Assembly (NCBI GenBank): GCA_020629935.1
Contig: JAHDCJ010000032.1
Location: forward strand, 1-37,788
Origin: Saprospiraceae bacterium
GTDB taxonomy: Bacteria; Bacteroidota; Bacteroidia; Chitinophagales; Saprospiraceae
DNA: 37,788 nucleotides
Direction of reading: 5' to 3'
In this document: positions 1 through 8,105 of the stretch, in pieces
How positions within the stretch are numbered: the stretch's first letter is position 1
Layout: every line of letters starts with the position of its first letter
Program-made: the position numbers and the translations under genes
The notes under the pieces: model-generated
Database searches by the model: none
What the model was told of the DNA's origin: nothing
The model's input: the letters and a program-made list of their open reading frames with translations, nothing else

Positions 1-3000
1 GAAAAATTAAATTCCCAATACGCATAGTTGCTGGAGGATTGTTAAAACCAAAATCAATAGTTAGATTGGAATTGGCATAATTATCTCCGTCATTGGTAGG
101 CTCTCCATTTTCGGTTAAGGTAACTAAACCGCTAATGACTCCAAATTGAGCGGAGGCTTGGGTGTCTGTACCGTGATCTTGTTCGTTCAGATCACTATTA
201 CCTCCAACCATACCCGTGCTATTGCGCATGCCAAAAAGCGATTTACTACTTTGGAAATTATCAGGTTGGATAACAACGAAATAATTGTCAGGAGGAAGGT
301 TCTCAAATTTATACCCACCCGATGAATTACTAACGGTTTCCATTACCCAGTAATCGTCACCAGAATTATAAATTCCATCTCCATTGTCTACATAAAGAGC
401 AATTTGTACATTTTCTATTCCAGTTTCTGCGCCATTAAAAATGCCGTCGTTATTGGTGTCCTCCCACACTAAATTTCCAATGATCATATTCCCTGTTGGT
501 CCAATATCGCATGAGGTTGTTTTCCCATGAATTTCCATAATGATGAAGTCCGTCGATCCATTACTTGGGAAAATAATATCTCCTGAAGGATAGGTAGCTG
601 TTAATGAATGCGTACCTCCTAAAAAGAAATTGCCATTAGGTAATTCTTGTATAAATTGAGGGTCTTCTGTAGATTGACCACCAATTGTACTATCCCAAAG
701 AATATTTCCAGAGTTATCTATTTTTACAATCCAAAAATCATAACCTCCGATAGGCGGTTCCGTTTTTTGACCACCCGCTCCTGAGGTACTAGACATGGCT
801 AGGATAACATTCCCATCTTTAGTATTTGCAGGATAAACTAGATGTTCTATTCCAGCTCCACCATAAGATTTTTCCCAGACGAATGTTCCAGTAGAGTTTA
901 TTTTCACTAGCCATACATCCAAAGTTCCGCTGGTGGCGACCGACTTATCTCCATCTGCTGGAGAGGCAGAAGTCCCTGCCAAAATGAAACCACCATCTGC
1001 AGTTTCAAGAATATTTTGACAATGATCTTCTCCAGAACCACCGAATCCTGCATCCCAAAGTACAGTACCTGTTGAGTTTGTTTTTACAGCCCAATAATCA
1101 TAGCTACCTTGTCTTTCCATTGTTTTATCTCCGCCAATACCAGATAGTGAACGACCAGCGATTAAATAACCACCATCAGAGGTTTCGATTAATGCAGAGG
1201 CATAATCTGAAGAAATACCACCTATAGAGTTTTGCCAGACAATCGTTCCCGCACTATTTATTTTCATTAACCAAAAATCTGAAAGACCCTTGGTAGCTAC
1301 TGTTTTGTCGTTATCTATTCCCGCTGCGGTACTAGTCAGCATAATTAATCCCCCATCATTCGTAGGGACTGCAGAAACGCTCTCTTTTAATGAGTATAAG
1401 ATATCACTTTCTGTTGTCCCTATAGCGTTTTCCCATATTATGGTACCTGTATTACTTAATTTAACTACCCATACATCTGTACTTCCCATATTGGCTTCTG
1501 ATTTATCTCCTCCAATTCCTGAAGAGGAACCACCTACTACATAGTAATTTCCATCAGAAGATTCGATAACATCAAATGCTCGATCTGAATCGGTTCCCCC
1601 AATGGTATTTTCCCATTCAATTTGTTTATCAATACCTACTTTTATTACCCAATAATCAAAAGAACCTATTGAGTTTTCAGATTTATCACCTGAGATGCTT
1701 GATAAAGACCATCCAGTCATAATATAACCTCCATCTGAAGTGGGGTAAAATGATTCGGGTTGTTCATTACTATCTCCACCATATACATGATGAGATCGGG
1801 GTTCTCCAAGCACTGCATTACAGTTGTAGAATCCAAAGTCTATGGAGAAATTGGTATTATTATCTGTGTCGCCATCATTTATTGGTTCGGTATTAAGAGC
1901 AAGCGTTATTGGATGAGCAACCACACTATATCCACTGCCTGTTCCATCATTAACCTGATCTATATCATCATCAGGATCTACTGCCGTATTTCCTCTGGTT
2001 AATGCATAATCTTTAAGCGCACCATCATTTATATCAAAATTTTGGGCACTAACTGCTACAATATACTCACCAGCTAATAATCCAGTAAAGGTATAGTTTC
2101 CACTAGCATCTGTTTTTGTAATATCAAGTAGTAAATCTCCAGCGTTAAAAGATCCAGAAAGGTCGGTGTCTTCGTATAATTCCATGATGACATCAGGTAA
2201 ACCTATTTCTCCGTCTAAAACTCTATATTCTCCATTTTCTACATAATCTTCGAAAACTAAATTTCCAATACTCATCGATGGTTGAGAATAAAAGCCAAAA
2301 TCTAAAGTTAAATTCCCTTTATCATCATCTCCATCTGTAATGGGTTCTGTGCCTTCAGCTAAACCTAAAATGGTACTATGTACACCCGTTATTTTATATG
2401 TATTCGATACAATTCCATGATGCTGATTGTCTATATTGTCATTGGCACTAATTGATAATCCAGTCGAAGGAAAGAGGCCATCTAATGCGCCACCACTTCT
2501 GAAATTTTCAGGATCAATACAAATAAAATAATCTCCATCAACTACAGATTCAAAGTAGTAAGCTCCATCCGCATCTGTTATTTTTTGTCCGAAAAGACCA
2601 TCTCCACTAATAGGATCTGGATTAAAAATTCCATCTCCATCATCTCTAAACAAGGAAACTTTGACATTGGGAATTCCTAATTCCCCACCATCACGTATAC
2701 CATTATTATCCAAATCATTCCAAACGAGATTTCCTATTCTTCCTTCTCCTCGATCACAAACGGTAGATCCTATGATGGCTAAATCATCAAATCTAAAAAA
2801 TGGATGTCCAAAACCATTATTCCAAAATCGGATTTCTATTGTTATTGTTTTACCTGCCCATTCTAAAGTATTTACTCCTGTAAATGGTACAAAAAATTGA
2901 TTCCAAGTTAGTTCGTTTTTTAATACATCGCTTGCGAAAATCTCTGGACCATAAAGATCTCCTTCATGAACCACGACTCGATATTCTGCAATCGAATTCA

Positions 3001-3451
3001 TTTGGAATAACCCACTCATATTGACTTGCCCAGCTTCAAAGTAGAATCCTTCGATAGCTGCTTCAGCAAAAGAACTGAATACAAAAGTCAGGGATAAATT
3101 ATCGAGTATAGTGCTCCCGTTATTATAAATAATGCTGGGCTCCTCAGTTGTACTTATTTGTGGAAAACATCGGGCATTAAGTCCTCCTGGATCGAAGCTT
3201 GTATCTTCAACAGAGGCCCCTGTACTTTCGACATTAACTACAGGAACTTTAGGGTCGGGACCACCTACACTAGGCACAGTCATTCCTGCAAATGTTAAAC
3301 AGGGTTGAGTGGCTATATTTCGATACAAGCCATCATTTAGTCCTTCTTCAAAAGTGTGTGCATAAATAAAAGTGCTTTTGTAAAATGCATTTTGTGCGAA
3401 CATAGGAGCGCATAGCATGCCTAAAAAACATGCGAGTAGAAAGTTCTTCAT
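1..3451 (-). CDS. Large secreted surface protein, SdrD_B-like modules around a seven-repeat propeller (3' end outside window)
   Basis: An open frame runs from the ATG at 3451 off the left edge: 1150 codons, no stop seen, and the frame agrees at both ends. It begins with a signal peptide (MKNFLLACFLGMLCAPMFAQ). Residues ~20-230 form a domain resembling jelly-roll ligand-binding modules. Then come two SdrD_B-like modules (~235-390 and ~390-545), each opening with IGNLVW/F and a Ca-binding-like loop such as DLDNNGIRD and closing with DFGFY. Next are seven ~61-residue repeats (~570-970), a third SdrD_B-like module (~985-1140) and the start of a fourth. Proteins like this in Bacteroidota are usually exported by the type IX secretion system and end in a sorting domain; that end is not visible, so this is inference. 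Likely an adhesin or surface-layer-type protein. The intergenic stretch upstream separates it from the fadA-like gene. Confidence 0.85.
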   Translation of the reverse strand, partial: MKNFLLACFLGMLCAPMFAQNAFYKSTFIYAHTFEEGLNDGLYRNIATQPCLTFAGMTVPSVGGPDPKVPVVNVESTGASVEDTSFDPGGLNARCFPQISTTEEPSIIYNNGSTILDNLSLTFVFSSFAEAAIEGFYFEAGQVNMSGLFQMNSIAEYRVVVHEGDLYGPEIFASDVLKNELTWNQFFVPFTGVNTLEWAGKTITIEIRFWNNGFGHPFFRFDDLAIIGSTVCDRGEGRIGNLVWNDLDNNGIRDGGELGIPNVKVSLFRDDGDGIFNPDPISGDGLFGQKITDADGAYYFESVVDGDYFICIDPENFRSGGALDGLFPSTGLSISANDNIDNQHHGIVSNTYKITGVHSTILGLAEGTEPITDGDDDKGNLTLDFGFYSQPSMSIGNLVFEDYVENGEYRVLDGEIGLPDVIMELYEDTDLSGSFNAGDLLLDITKTDASGNYTFTGLLAGEYIVAVSAQNFDINDGALKDYALTRGNTAVDPDDDIDQVNDGTGSGYSVVAHPITLALNTEPINDGDTDNNTNFSIDFGFYNCNAVLGEPRSHHVYGGDSNEQPESFYPTSDGGYIMTGWSLSSISGDKSENSIGSFDYWVIKVGIDKQIEWENTIGGTDSDRAFDVIESSDGNYYVVGGSSSGIGGDKSEANMGSTDVWVVKLSNTGTIIWENAIGTTESDILYSLKESVSAVPTNDGGLIMLTSTAAGIDNDKTVATKGLSDFWLMKINSAGTIVWQNSIGGISSDYASALIETSDGGYLIAGRSLSGIGGDKTMERQGSYDYWAVKTNSTGTVLWDAGFGGSGEDHCQNILETADGGFILAGTSASPADGDKSVATSGTLDVWLVKINSTGTFVWEKSYGGAGIEHLVYPANTKDGNVILAMSSTSGAGGQKTEPPIGGYDFWIVKIDNSGNILWDSTIGGQSTEDPQFIQELPNGNFFLGGTHSLTATYPSGDIIFPSNGSTDFIIMEIHGKTTSCDIGPTGNMIIGNLVWEDTNNDGIFNGAETGIENVQIALYVDNGDGIYNSGDDYWVMETVSNSSGGYKFENLPPDNYFVVIQPDNFQSSKSLFGMRNSTGMVGGNSDLNEQDHGTDTQASAQFGVISGLVTLTENGEPTNDGDNYANSNLTIDFGFNNPPATMRIGNLIF
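540..1745 (-). repeat. Seven ~185-nt coding repeats, predicted seven-bladed propeller
   Basis: Within the large surface protein, seven copies of a ~61-residue unit follow each other. The pattern is DGGY(I/L)(I/M)(A/T)G.S..G..GDK......G..D(Y/F/V)W.(V/M)K...(T/S)G...W....G. Copies start near 1740, 1555, 1365, 1180, 1005, 825 and 650. The seventh is the most divergent: it keeps the NG-x-FFLGGT start and the STDF end. Repeats of this type are common in Bacteroidota secreted proteins and are thought to fold as beta-propeller blades. Seven copies match a closed seven-bladed ring. Confidence 0.75.
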
Positions 3452-3651
3452 TGATTTTTTTTTTCCTGATTTGTTCAATCAGTAGCCTTTTAAATGAAGG
3501 GTGAAAAAGTGGAAGAAAAGGCTTAAGGTAGAAGTAGTTGCTATTGATTTAGTAGTAATCAATGATGATTTAGTTGCATAGGGCTTTGTGATTTTTTTAT
3601 TCTATATATAACCTAATTTCATGTGAGTTGTTAGTCACCTATAAAGGGTAC

Positions 3652-3748
3652 TTGGCTTAGGTGCTTGGAAGAAGTGACGAAGGAACTGTGCGTAGCACCG
3701 AGCGAATAGCGAAGTCTGGAAAGGACCGACCTGCAAGGTAAGCCCCAA
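3652..3748. repeat. Structured GC-richer intergenic element, possible dispersed repeat or small RNA
   Basis: This ~97-base block stands out from the AT-rich surroundings. Its ends can pair: GGCTTA (3654-3659) with TAAGCC (3739-3744), extended by TT/AA across a CC bulge. Inside, GTGC-GTA-GCAC forms a hairpin (3688-3698), and GGTGC (3660-3664) could alternatively pair with GCACC (3695-3699). The purine-rich core GAGCGAATAGCGAAG resembles the short CGAGCG-type intergenic repeats I recall from Saprospiria genomes, but I cannot count copies here. It may be a repeat, an RNA or a transcript-end structure. Confidence 0.4.
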
Positions 3749-3775
3749 ATGTGTTTTTTTTATTTCGAAAAAGAC

Positions 3776-3802
3776 AAAAAAAAAGCCAGCAAAATGCTGG
3801 CT
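3776..3802 (-). terminator. Intrinsic terminator of the fadN-fadA operon
   Basis: Read on the minus strand, AGCCAGC, a five-base loop ATTTT and GCTGGCT form a perfect 7-bp stem followed by nine T residues. It lies 27 bases past the fadA-like stop codon and fits a Rho-independent terminator closing this operon. Confidence 0.85.
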
Positions 3803-3828
3803 CTATTTTCTAAATCAATGAATGTAGA

Positions 3829-5001
3829 TTAGTTTAACAATTCGTAGATACCTGCGATACCTTGACCACCACCAACGCATGCGGTAACCATTCCATATTT
3901 CTGTCCACGTCTTCTCATTTCATTGAAAAGTTGAGTAGAAAGTTTGGCACCTGTACAACCTAGAGGATGACCTAAAGCGATGGCTCCTCCGTTAGGATTC
4001 ACGATGTCAGGATTCAATCCTGCTTCTTGAATAACGGCTAATGATTGCGCAGCGAATGCTTCATTCAATTCGATTTGATCGATATCATTAAGTTTCAATC
4101 CTGCTTGATCTAATGCTTTTGGAATTGCTGCACAAGGCCCAATTCCCATGATGATTGGCTCTACACCAGCAACCGCACAAGAGACCATTCTTGCAATAGG
4201 TTCAAGATTAAGTTCCTTAACCATACGTTCACTCATTACTAAAACAAATGCTGCTCCATCAGAAGTTTGTGAAGAGTTACCTGCGGTTACACTTCCTCCT
4301 TGGGCAAATACGGGTCGTAAACCAGCCAATGCTTCTACGGTGGTAGATCGTCTAACTCCTTCATCCATAGCTACGGTATATTCCTTTTCTGCTCGTTTTT
4401 GACCATCGAAATATACTTCTTTTACATCGATAGGAACGATTTGATCATTGAAATATCCTTCGTCAATTGCTTTCGCTGCTTTTACATGCGAGTTATAAGC
4501 GAACTCATCTTGAGCTTCTCTAGAGATATTAAATTTATTAGCTACTGCTTCGGCAGTGAGTCCCATCCCAACAATGTAATCAGGATTGCTAGCCGCTACG
4601 TTGTAGTTTGGTGCTAATTTATATCCTGTCATAGGGATCATGCTCATACTTTCTGCGCCACCTGCGATATAAACTTCACCCATGCCTGCTTTGATTTTAG
4701 CTACAGCAATAGAAATGGTTTCTAGGCCAGAGGCACAGTATCTATTTACGGTCATTCCCGGTACTGGCTTACCAATTGATTGCAAGGCAATTTGACGACC
4801 AATTTGTAATCCTTGTTCGCCTTCAGGATTTGCACATCCTACAATAATATCATCCACTAAATGTGGGTCAAAATTAGGAACTTGTGCCATCATGTGATTG
4901 ATAACCGCAGCACCTAAATCATCTGCACGGGTAAAACGAAACCCTCCTTTTTTGGCTCGGCCAACAGCCGTTCGATATGCTTTAACAATATATGCTTCCA
5001 T
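3829..5001 (-). CDS. fadA: Acetyl-CoA acyltransferase (3-ketoacyl-CoA thiolase)
   Basis: A 390-residue protein with the full thiolase signature. The nucleophile Cys89 is in NRYCASG, NEAF is in the second half, His345 is in GGAIALGHPLGCTG, and the second catalytic Cys375 is in CVGGGQG. The length is typical of degradative thiolases. It carries out the last step of fatty acid beta-oxidation, cleaving 3-ketoacyl-CoA with CoA to acetyl-CoA and a shortened acyl-CoA, in the cytosol. It lies 60 bases downstream of the fadN-like gene on the same strand and is followed by a strong terminator, so the pair is probably one operon, as in the Bacillus fadN-fadA arrangement. A biosynthetic acetoacetyl-CoA thiolase role cannot be excluded from sequence alone, but the partner makes beta-oxidation more likely. 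Confidence 0.92.
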   Translation of the reverse strand: MEAYIVKAYRTAVGRAKKGGFRFTRADDLGAAVINHMMAQVPNFDPHLVDDIIVGCANPEGEQGLQIGRQIALQSIGKPVPGMTVNRYCASGLETISIAVAKIKAGMGEVYIAGGAESMSMIPMTGYKLAPNYNVAASNPDYIVGMGLTAEAVANKFNISREAQDEFAYNSHVKAAKAIDEGYFNDQIVPIDVKEVYFDGQKRAEKEYTVAMDEGVRRSTTVEALAGLRPVFAQGGSVTAGNSSQTSDGAAFVLVMSERMVKELNLEPIARMVSCAVAGVEPIIMGIGPCAAIPKALDQAGLKLNDIDQIELNEAFAAQSLAVIQEAGLNPDIVNPNGGAIALGHPLGCTGAKLSTQLFNEMRRRGQKYGMVTACVGGGQGIAGIYELLN

Positions 5002-5061
5002 TTTGATTGTTTTTTAATTTTAAAAAATCTGATTTAAGCGTTACCTTAAATTAGAACAAAT

Positions 5062-7449
5062 TTAGTTACGTAAAGGTTTGTTAAATTGTAGCATGTGTTG
5101 GATACGCTCTAAGGTTTTTTGTTCACCCAATAAGCTAAGGAAAGCTTCTCTTTCCAAATCCAATAAATACTGTTCTGTTACTTTTGTAGGAGCAGAAAGA
5201 TCACCACCACATAAAATGAATGCGGTTTTCTTCGCTACTTTTACATCATGAGCAGAAGCATATTTTCCAAACTCTAAACTACTAGCGGCGGTGTATAACG
5301 CGCCTAAACCTGTACGACCTAAAGCCAAAATATCATTGCGTTGTATCGGTTGCGTATATCCATCCGCCATTTCTAATACGGCTTTTTTCGCTTCCGCAAT
5401 ATTTCTAGAAGTATTCATTACCACTTCATCCACACCTGCTCTTAATAGGTTGTGCTGGTAAGCTTGTTTAGCTGAAGTAGCTACGGTAGCTGTGGCAATG
5501 GCTTTGAATGTTTCGATTAATGAAGGAATGTGTACATCACCCACACCAAACTTATCAGACATACGTAAAGCCAATTCTTTGGTTCCTCCACCCGCAGGAA
5601 CTAAACCAACACCTGCTTCAACCAAACCAATATAGGTTTCAGCTGCGGCCATTACTTTATCACAGTGCATTGCTGTTTCACATCCACCTCCAAAGGTGAA
5701 CCCTTGGGTAGCAGCGACTACAGGAATTGCCGAATATCGACAACGCATAGTCGTATTTTGGAAGGCTTGGACTGCAAAGTTCAATTCATCCCATTCTTGT
5801 TGGAACGCAAGCATACCAATCATGGCAATATTTGCACCTACAGAGAAGTTTGGCGCATTATTACCAATAACTACTCCTTTCCATCCTTCTTGTTCTGCGA
5901 TTTCTATAGAACGATTAATACCTTCTAAAATCTCTCCACCAATCGCGTTCATTTTAGTATGGAATTCTAATCCCATAACTCCATCACCAAGATCGTGTGC
6001 GGTTAAACCAGAATTTTTGAATACTGGAGTTTTCGTTCTGTAATTATCTAAAAGAATAAATTCATCGGCTCCTGGAACAGGTTGGTATGATTTAGATCCA
6101 ATATGATAAAAAAGTGTTTTCCCATTTTCTGATTTGTAGAAAGAAGTATGCCCCGCAGCAATAAAATCTTTAACCCAATCACCAATAGGTAGACCCGCAG
6201 CTTCTGCTTGTTTAACGCCTTCTTCTACACCAATCATATCCCAATATTCGAATGGTCCAACGTCCCAAGCAAATCCTGCACGAAGTGCGTGATCGATGCT
6301 ATAAAGATCATCAGAGATTTCTGGAATTCGATTAGATACATAAGAGAATAGCCCAGTTAAAGATTGACGAACGAGTTGTCCTCCTTTATCTTCATGCTTA
6401 TACATCAAACGTACACGATCAGCTAATTTATCTAAATTTTTAGCTGCGCCAATACTATCTAGACGTACTTTTCGTTTTTCAACATATTCTAAAGTCTCTA
6501 AATCTAAAGCAAAAACTTTTCTACCTTCTGCGCTACGTTCAGTGCGGTAAAATCCTTTTTTAGATTTGTTTCCATACCATTTGTTGTCTAATAAATGTTG
6601 GAAATAAGGAAGCACCTTGAATGTAGAAGCTTGTTCATCATTTGGACAATTTTCTTTGATGCCCATAATTACTTTAGCTGAAGTATCATGCCCTACTAAA
6701 TCACCTAAACGGAAAGTTCCTGTTTTTGGTCGACCGATTAAAGGCCCAGTTAATTTATCTACTTCTTCAATAGTAAGTCCTAACTCAGGTGTTAGTTGAA
6801 AAACTTTAGCCATTGCATAAACACCTACTCGGTTAGCGATAAAGGCAGGCGTATCTTTACAAAGTACAGTTTGTTTTCCTAAATTTTTATCTCCAAATTC
6901 CATCAAGAAATCAATAACTGCTTGATCTGTTTTAGGTGTAGGAATAATTTCTAAAAGGCGAAGGTATCGAGGAGGATTAAAAAAGTGGGTGCCACAGAAG
7001 TGTTTTACAAAGTCATCACTACGACCGTCAATCATTAGATGGATAGGGATTCCAGAAGTATTAGAAGTAACTAAAGAACCAGCTTTACGGAATTTATCTA
7101 CTTTCTCAAATACTTGTTTTTTGATATCAAGACGTTCAATAACGACTTCAATGATCCAATCACAATCACTGATTTTTTCAAAATCATCATCAAAATTACC
7201 TGTGGTAATTCGGCTTGCATATTTGGTATCGTAGAATCCATTTAATTTTTTGGCTTTAACCGCAGCAGTAAAGGCTTTGTTGACTAAGCTATTTCGCATA
7301 GCTTGATCTTTCTTTTGCTCATCGGTAAGATTAAAAGGTACGATGTCTAATAATAAAACTTCCAATCCTGCATTCGCGAAGTGGGCGGCAATACCAGAAC
7401 CCATTACTCCAGAACCTAGGACGGCTACTTTTTTAATTTTTCTGCTCAT
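5062..7449 (-). CDS. fadN: 3-hydroxyacyl-CoA dehydrogenase / enoyl-CoA hydratase, FadN type
   Basis: A 795-residue bifunctional beta-oxidation enzyme. The NAD-binding dehydrogenase comes first, with dinucleotide motif GSGVMGSG at residues 12-19, then NTSGIPI and HFFNPP. The crotonase-fold hydratase is C-terminal, with NFSVGANIAMIG and the GGGCETAMHCD and EAGVGLVPAGGG stretches. This order is the reverse of E. coli FadB and matches Bacillus FadN. It hydrates enoyl-CoA and oxidises 3-hydroxyacyl-CoA, feeding the thiolase encoded next. The frame stays open up to an ATG at 7557. I chose 7449 because the family begins there (MSRKIKKVAVLG) and because a -7-like box overlaps the upstream ATG. No matching acyl-CoA dehydrogenase is in the window. 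Confidence 0.9.
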   Translation of the reverse strand: MSRKIKKVAVLGSGVMGSGIAAHFANAGLEVLLLDIVPFNLTDEQKKDQAMRNSLVNKAFTAAVKAKKLNGFYDTKYASRITTGNFDDDFEKISDCDWIIEVVIERLDIKKQVFEKVDKFRKAGSLVTSNTSGIPIHLMIDGRSDDFVKHFCGTHFFNPPRYLRLLEIIPTPKTDQAVIDFLMEFGDKNLGKQTVLCKDTPAFIANRVGVYAMAKVFQLTPELGLTIEEVDKLTGPLIGRPKTGTFRLGDLVGHDTSAKVIMGIKENCPNDEQASTFKVLPYFQHLLDNKWYGNKSKKGFYRTERSAEGRKVFALDLETLEYVEKRKVRLDSIGAAKNLDKLADRVRLMYKHEDKGGQLVRQSLTGLFSYVSNRIPEISDDLYSIDHALRAGFAWDVGPFEYWDMIGVEEGVKQAEAAGLPIGDWVKDFIAAGHTSFYKSENGKTLFYHIGSKSYQPVPGADEFILLDNYRTKTPVFKNSGLTAHDLGDGVMGLEFHTKMNAIGGEILEGINRSIEIAEQEGWKGVVIGNNAPNFSVGANIAMIGMLAFQQEWDELNFAVQAFQNTTMRCRYSAIPVVAATQGFTFGGGCETAMHCDKVMAAAETYIGLVEAGVGLVPAGGGTKELALRMSDKFGVGDVHIPSLIETFKAIATATVATSAKQAYQHNLLRAGVDEVVMNTSRNIAEAKKAVLEMADGYTQPIQRNDILALGRTGLGALYTAASSLEFGKYASAHDVKVAKKTAFILCGGDLSAPTKVTEQYLLDLEREAFLSLLGEQKTLERIQHMLQFNKPLRN

Positions 7450-7556
7450 TGTAATTGCAGTATTTTTTATGGTTATAAAAAGTTGGTTTGAAACATAAGA
7501 CATTATAACAGTCAAATCCCTGTTGTTGTTCAACAAGGCTTGTATAAAATCAGGCA

Positions 7557-7564
7557 CGAAGGTA
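7557..7564 (-). promoter_or_regulatory. fadN: Possible -7 box of the fadN-fadA operon
   Basis: Read on the minus strand, TACCTTCG matches the Bacteroidota -7 consensus TAnnTTTG at all but one defined base. A clear -33 TTTG is not present 19-21 bases upstream. If used, transcription would start near 7550, leaving a leader of about 100 bases before the ATG at 7449. Confidence 0.4.
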
Positions 7565-7659
7565 CGTTTTTTTGAGCTAAATTAAGAATGAATAATATAG
7601 TCTAATGTCTAATTTTAGTGTTAATATTTTGGATAAAATCAGTTAAAAGAATAAAAAAC

Positions 7660-7690
7660 TTGATTCTTAAGTTTTTTAATCGTAATATTG
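7660..7690 (+). promoter_or_regulatory. arsR: arsR promoter (TTG-N20-TAATATTG)
   Basis: TTG at 7660-7662 is separated by 20 bases from TAATATTG at 7683-7690, one base off the Bacteroidota -7 consensus TAnnTTTG. The predicted start near 7695 gives an 18-base leader to the ATG at 7713. The -7 box lies wholly inside the palindrome at 7678-7695, so a bound repressor would block it. Confidence 0.65.
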
Positions 7691-7695
7691 CGATT
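7678..7695. promoter_or_regulatory. arsR: Predicted ArsR operator 1 (autoregulatory)
   Basis: AATCGTAATATTGCGATT is an 18-bp inverted repeat with one mismatched pair (T7683 against G7690). Its core ATCGTAATATT-CGAT recurs as a perfect palindrome ahead of the next gene (8077-8092). The position over the -7 box 18 bases before the arsR start is what an autorepressor site would show. ArsR binding itself is inferred. Confidence 0.75.
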
Positions 7696-7712
7696 AGATA
7701 AAAGAAAGACTT

Positions 7713-8033
7713 ATGGGAAGTAGTAAGAATGATTTATTTACAAGCGAACAAAATCGGATTGCCGAATTAGCAAAGGCTTTGGGGCATCCAGCACGTATTG
7801 CCATTTTAGAATATGTAATTCGGAAAAATGCATGTGTATGTGGAGATATTGTAGATGAATTACCTTTATCTCAATCAACGATTTCTCAACATTTGAAAGC
7901 CTTAAAAATGGCTGGTATTTTGCAAGGCAATGTAGAAGGTGCAAAAATATGTTATTGTATAAATCCCAAAGTTTGGACTGAATTGAATACCCTGATGAGT
8001 CATTTTTTTAAGACCTATACGAATTGTTGTTAA
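7713..8033 (+). CDS. arsR: ArsR/SmtB-family metalloregulator
   Basis: A 106-residue winged-helix repressor of the ArsR/SmtB family. It has the [10 protein letters not shown] helix (residues 23-32), the DNA-recognition stretch [12 protein letters not shown] (53-64) and a beta-wing ([13 protein letters not shown]). Cys41-Val-Cys43 lies just before the first DNA-binding helix, where classical ArsR carries its CVC arsenite/antimonite motif. More cysteine pairs occur at 80/82 and at the C-terminus (105/106). Proteins of this kind release DNA when a soft metal(loid) binds. Two matching palindromes, at its own promoter and before the DUF6428-like gene, predict a two-gene regulon. No arsenite pump, arsenate reductase or methyltransferase is nearby, which is unusual for an arsR locus. 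The true inducer is unknown. Confidence 0.88.
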   Translation: MGSSKNDLFTSEQNRIAELAKALGHPARIAILEYVIRKNACVCGDIVDELPLSQSTISQHLKALKMAGILQGNVEGAKICYCINPKVWTELNTLMSHFFKTYTNCC

Positions 8034-8076
8034 TGCGTATGGGAACAATGAATTAACTATTTTTTTTCTTAATCAT

Positions 8077-8092
8077 ATCGTAATATTACGAT
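8077..8092. promoter_or_regulatory. Predicted ArsR operator 2, perfect 16-bp palindrome
   Basis: ATCGTAATATTACGAT reads the same on both strands and differs by one base from the same core at the arsR promoter. It contains TAATATTA (8081-8088), in the register where the -7 box lies in operator 1. No good TTG is seen 20 bases upstream, so this promoter is probably weaker or the gene is read through from arsR. The palindrome covers an upstream in-frame ATG at 8091, which argues for translation starting at 8106. Confidence 0.75.
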
Positions 8093-8105
8093 GAAAATTA
8101 AATTT

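Larger units (their letters stand above)
3452..3828. other. Intergenic stretch between surface-protein and fadA-like genes
   Basis: About 375 bases without a plausible gene. From left to right it holds the A/T-rich leader of the surface-protein gene (minus strand), AT-rich DNA, a distinctly more GC-rich structured element at 3652-3748, and the fadA-side terminator at 3776-3802. No tRNA-like cloverleaf is visible. Confidence 0.7.

Noticed and set aside
540-1745. ~185-nt repeats as a tandem non-coding repeat or mobile element
   Set aside because: They translate without interruption on the minus strand into a conserved protein repeat.
1290-2900. Short plus-strand frames opposite the surface-protein gene
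   Set aside because: Shadows of the minus-strand coding frame with no recognisable features.
3652-3748. tRNA or RNase P RNA
   Set aside because: No cloverleaf, T-loop or CCA end, and the conserved P RNA cores are absent.
7450-7557. N-terminal extension of the FadN-like protein from an ATG at 7557
   Set aside because: The 36 extra residues do not resemble the family, and the ATG overlaps the likely -7 box.
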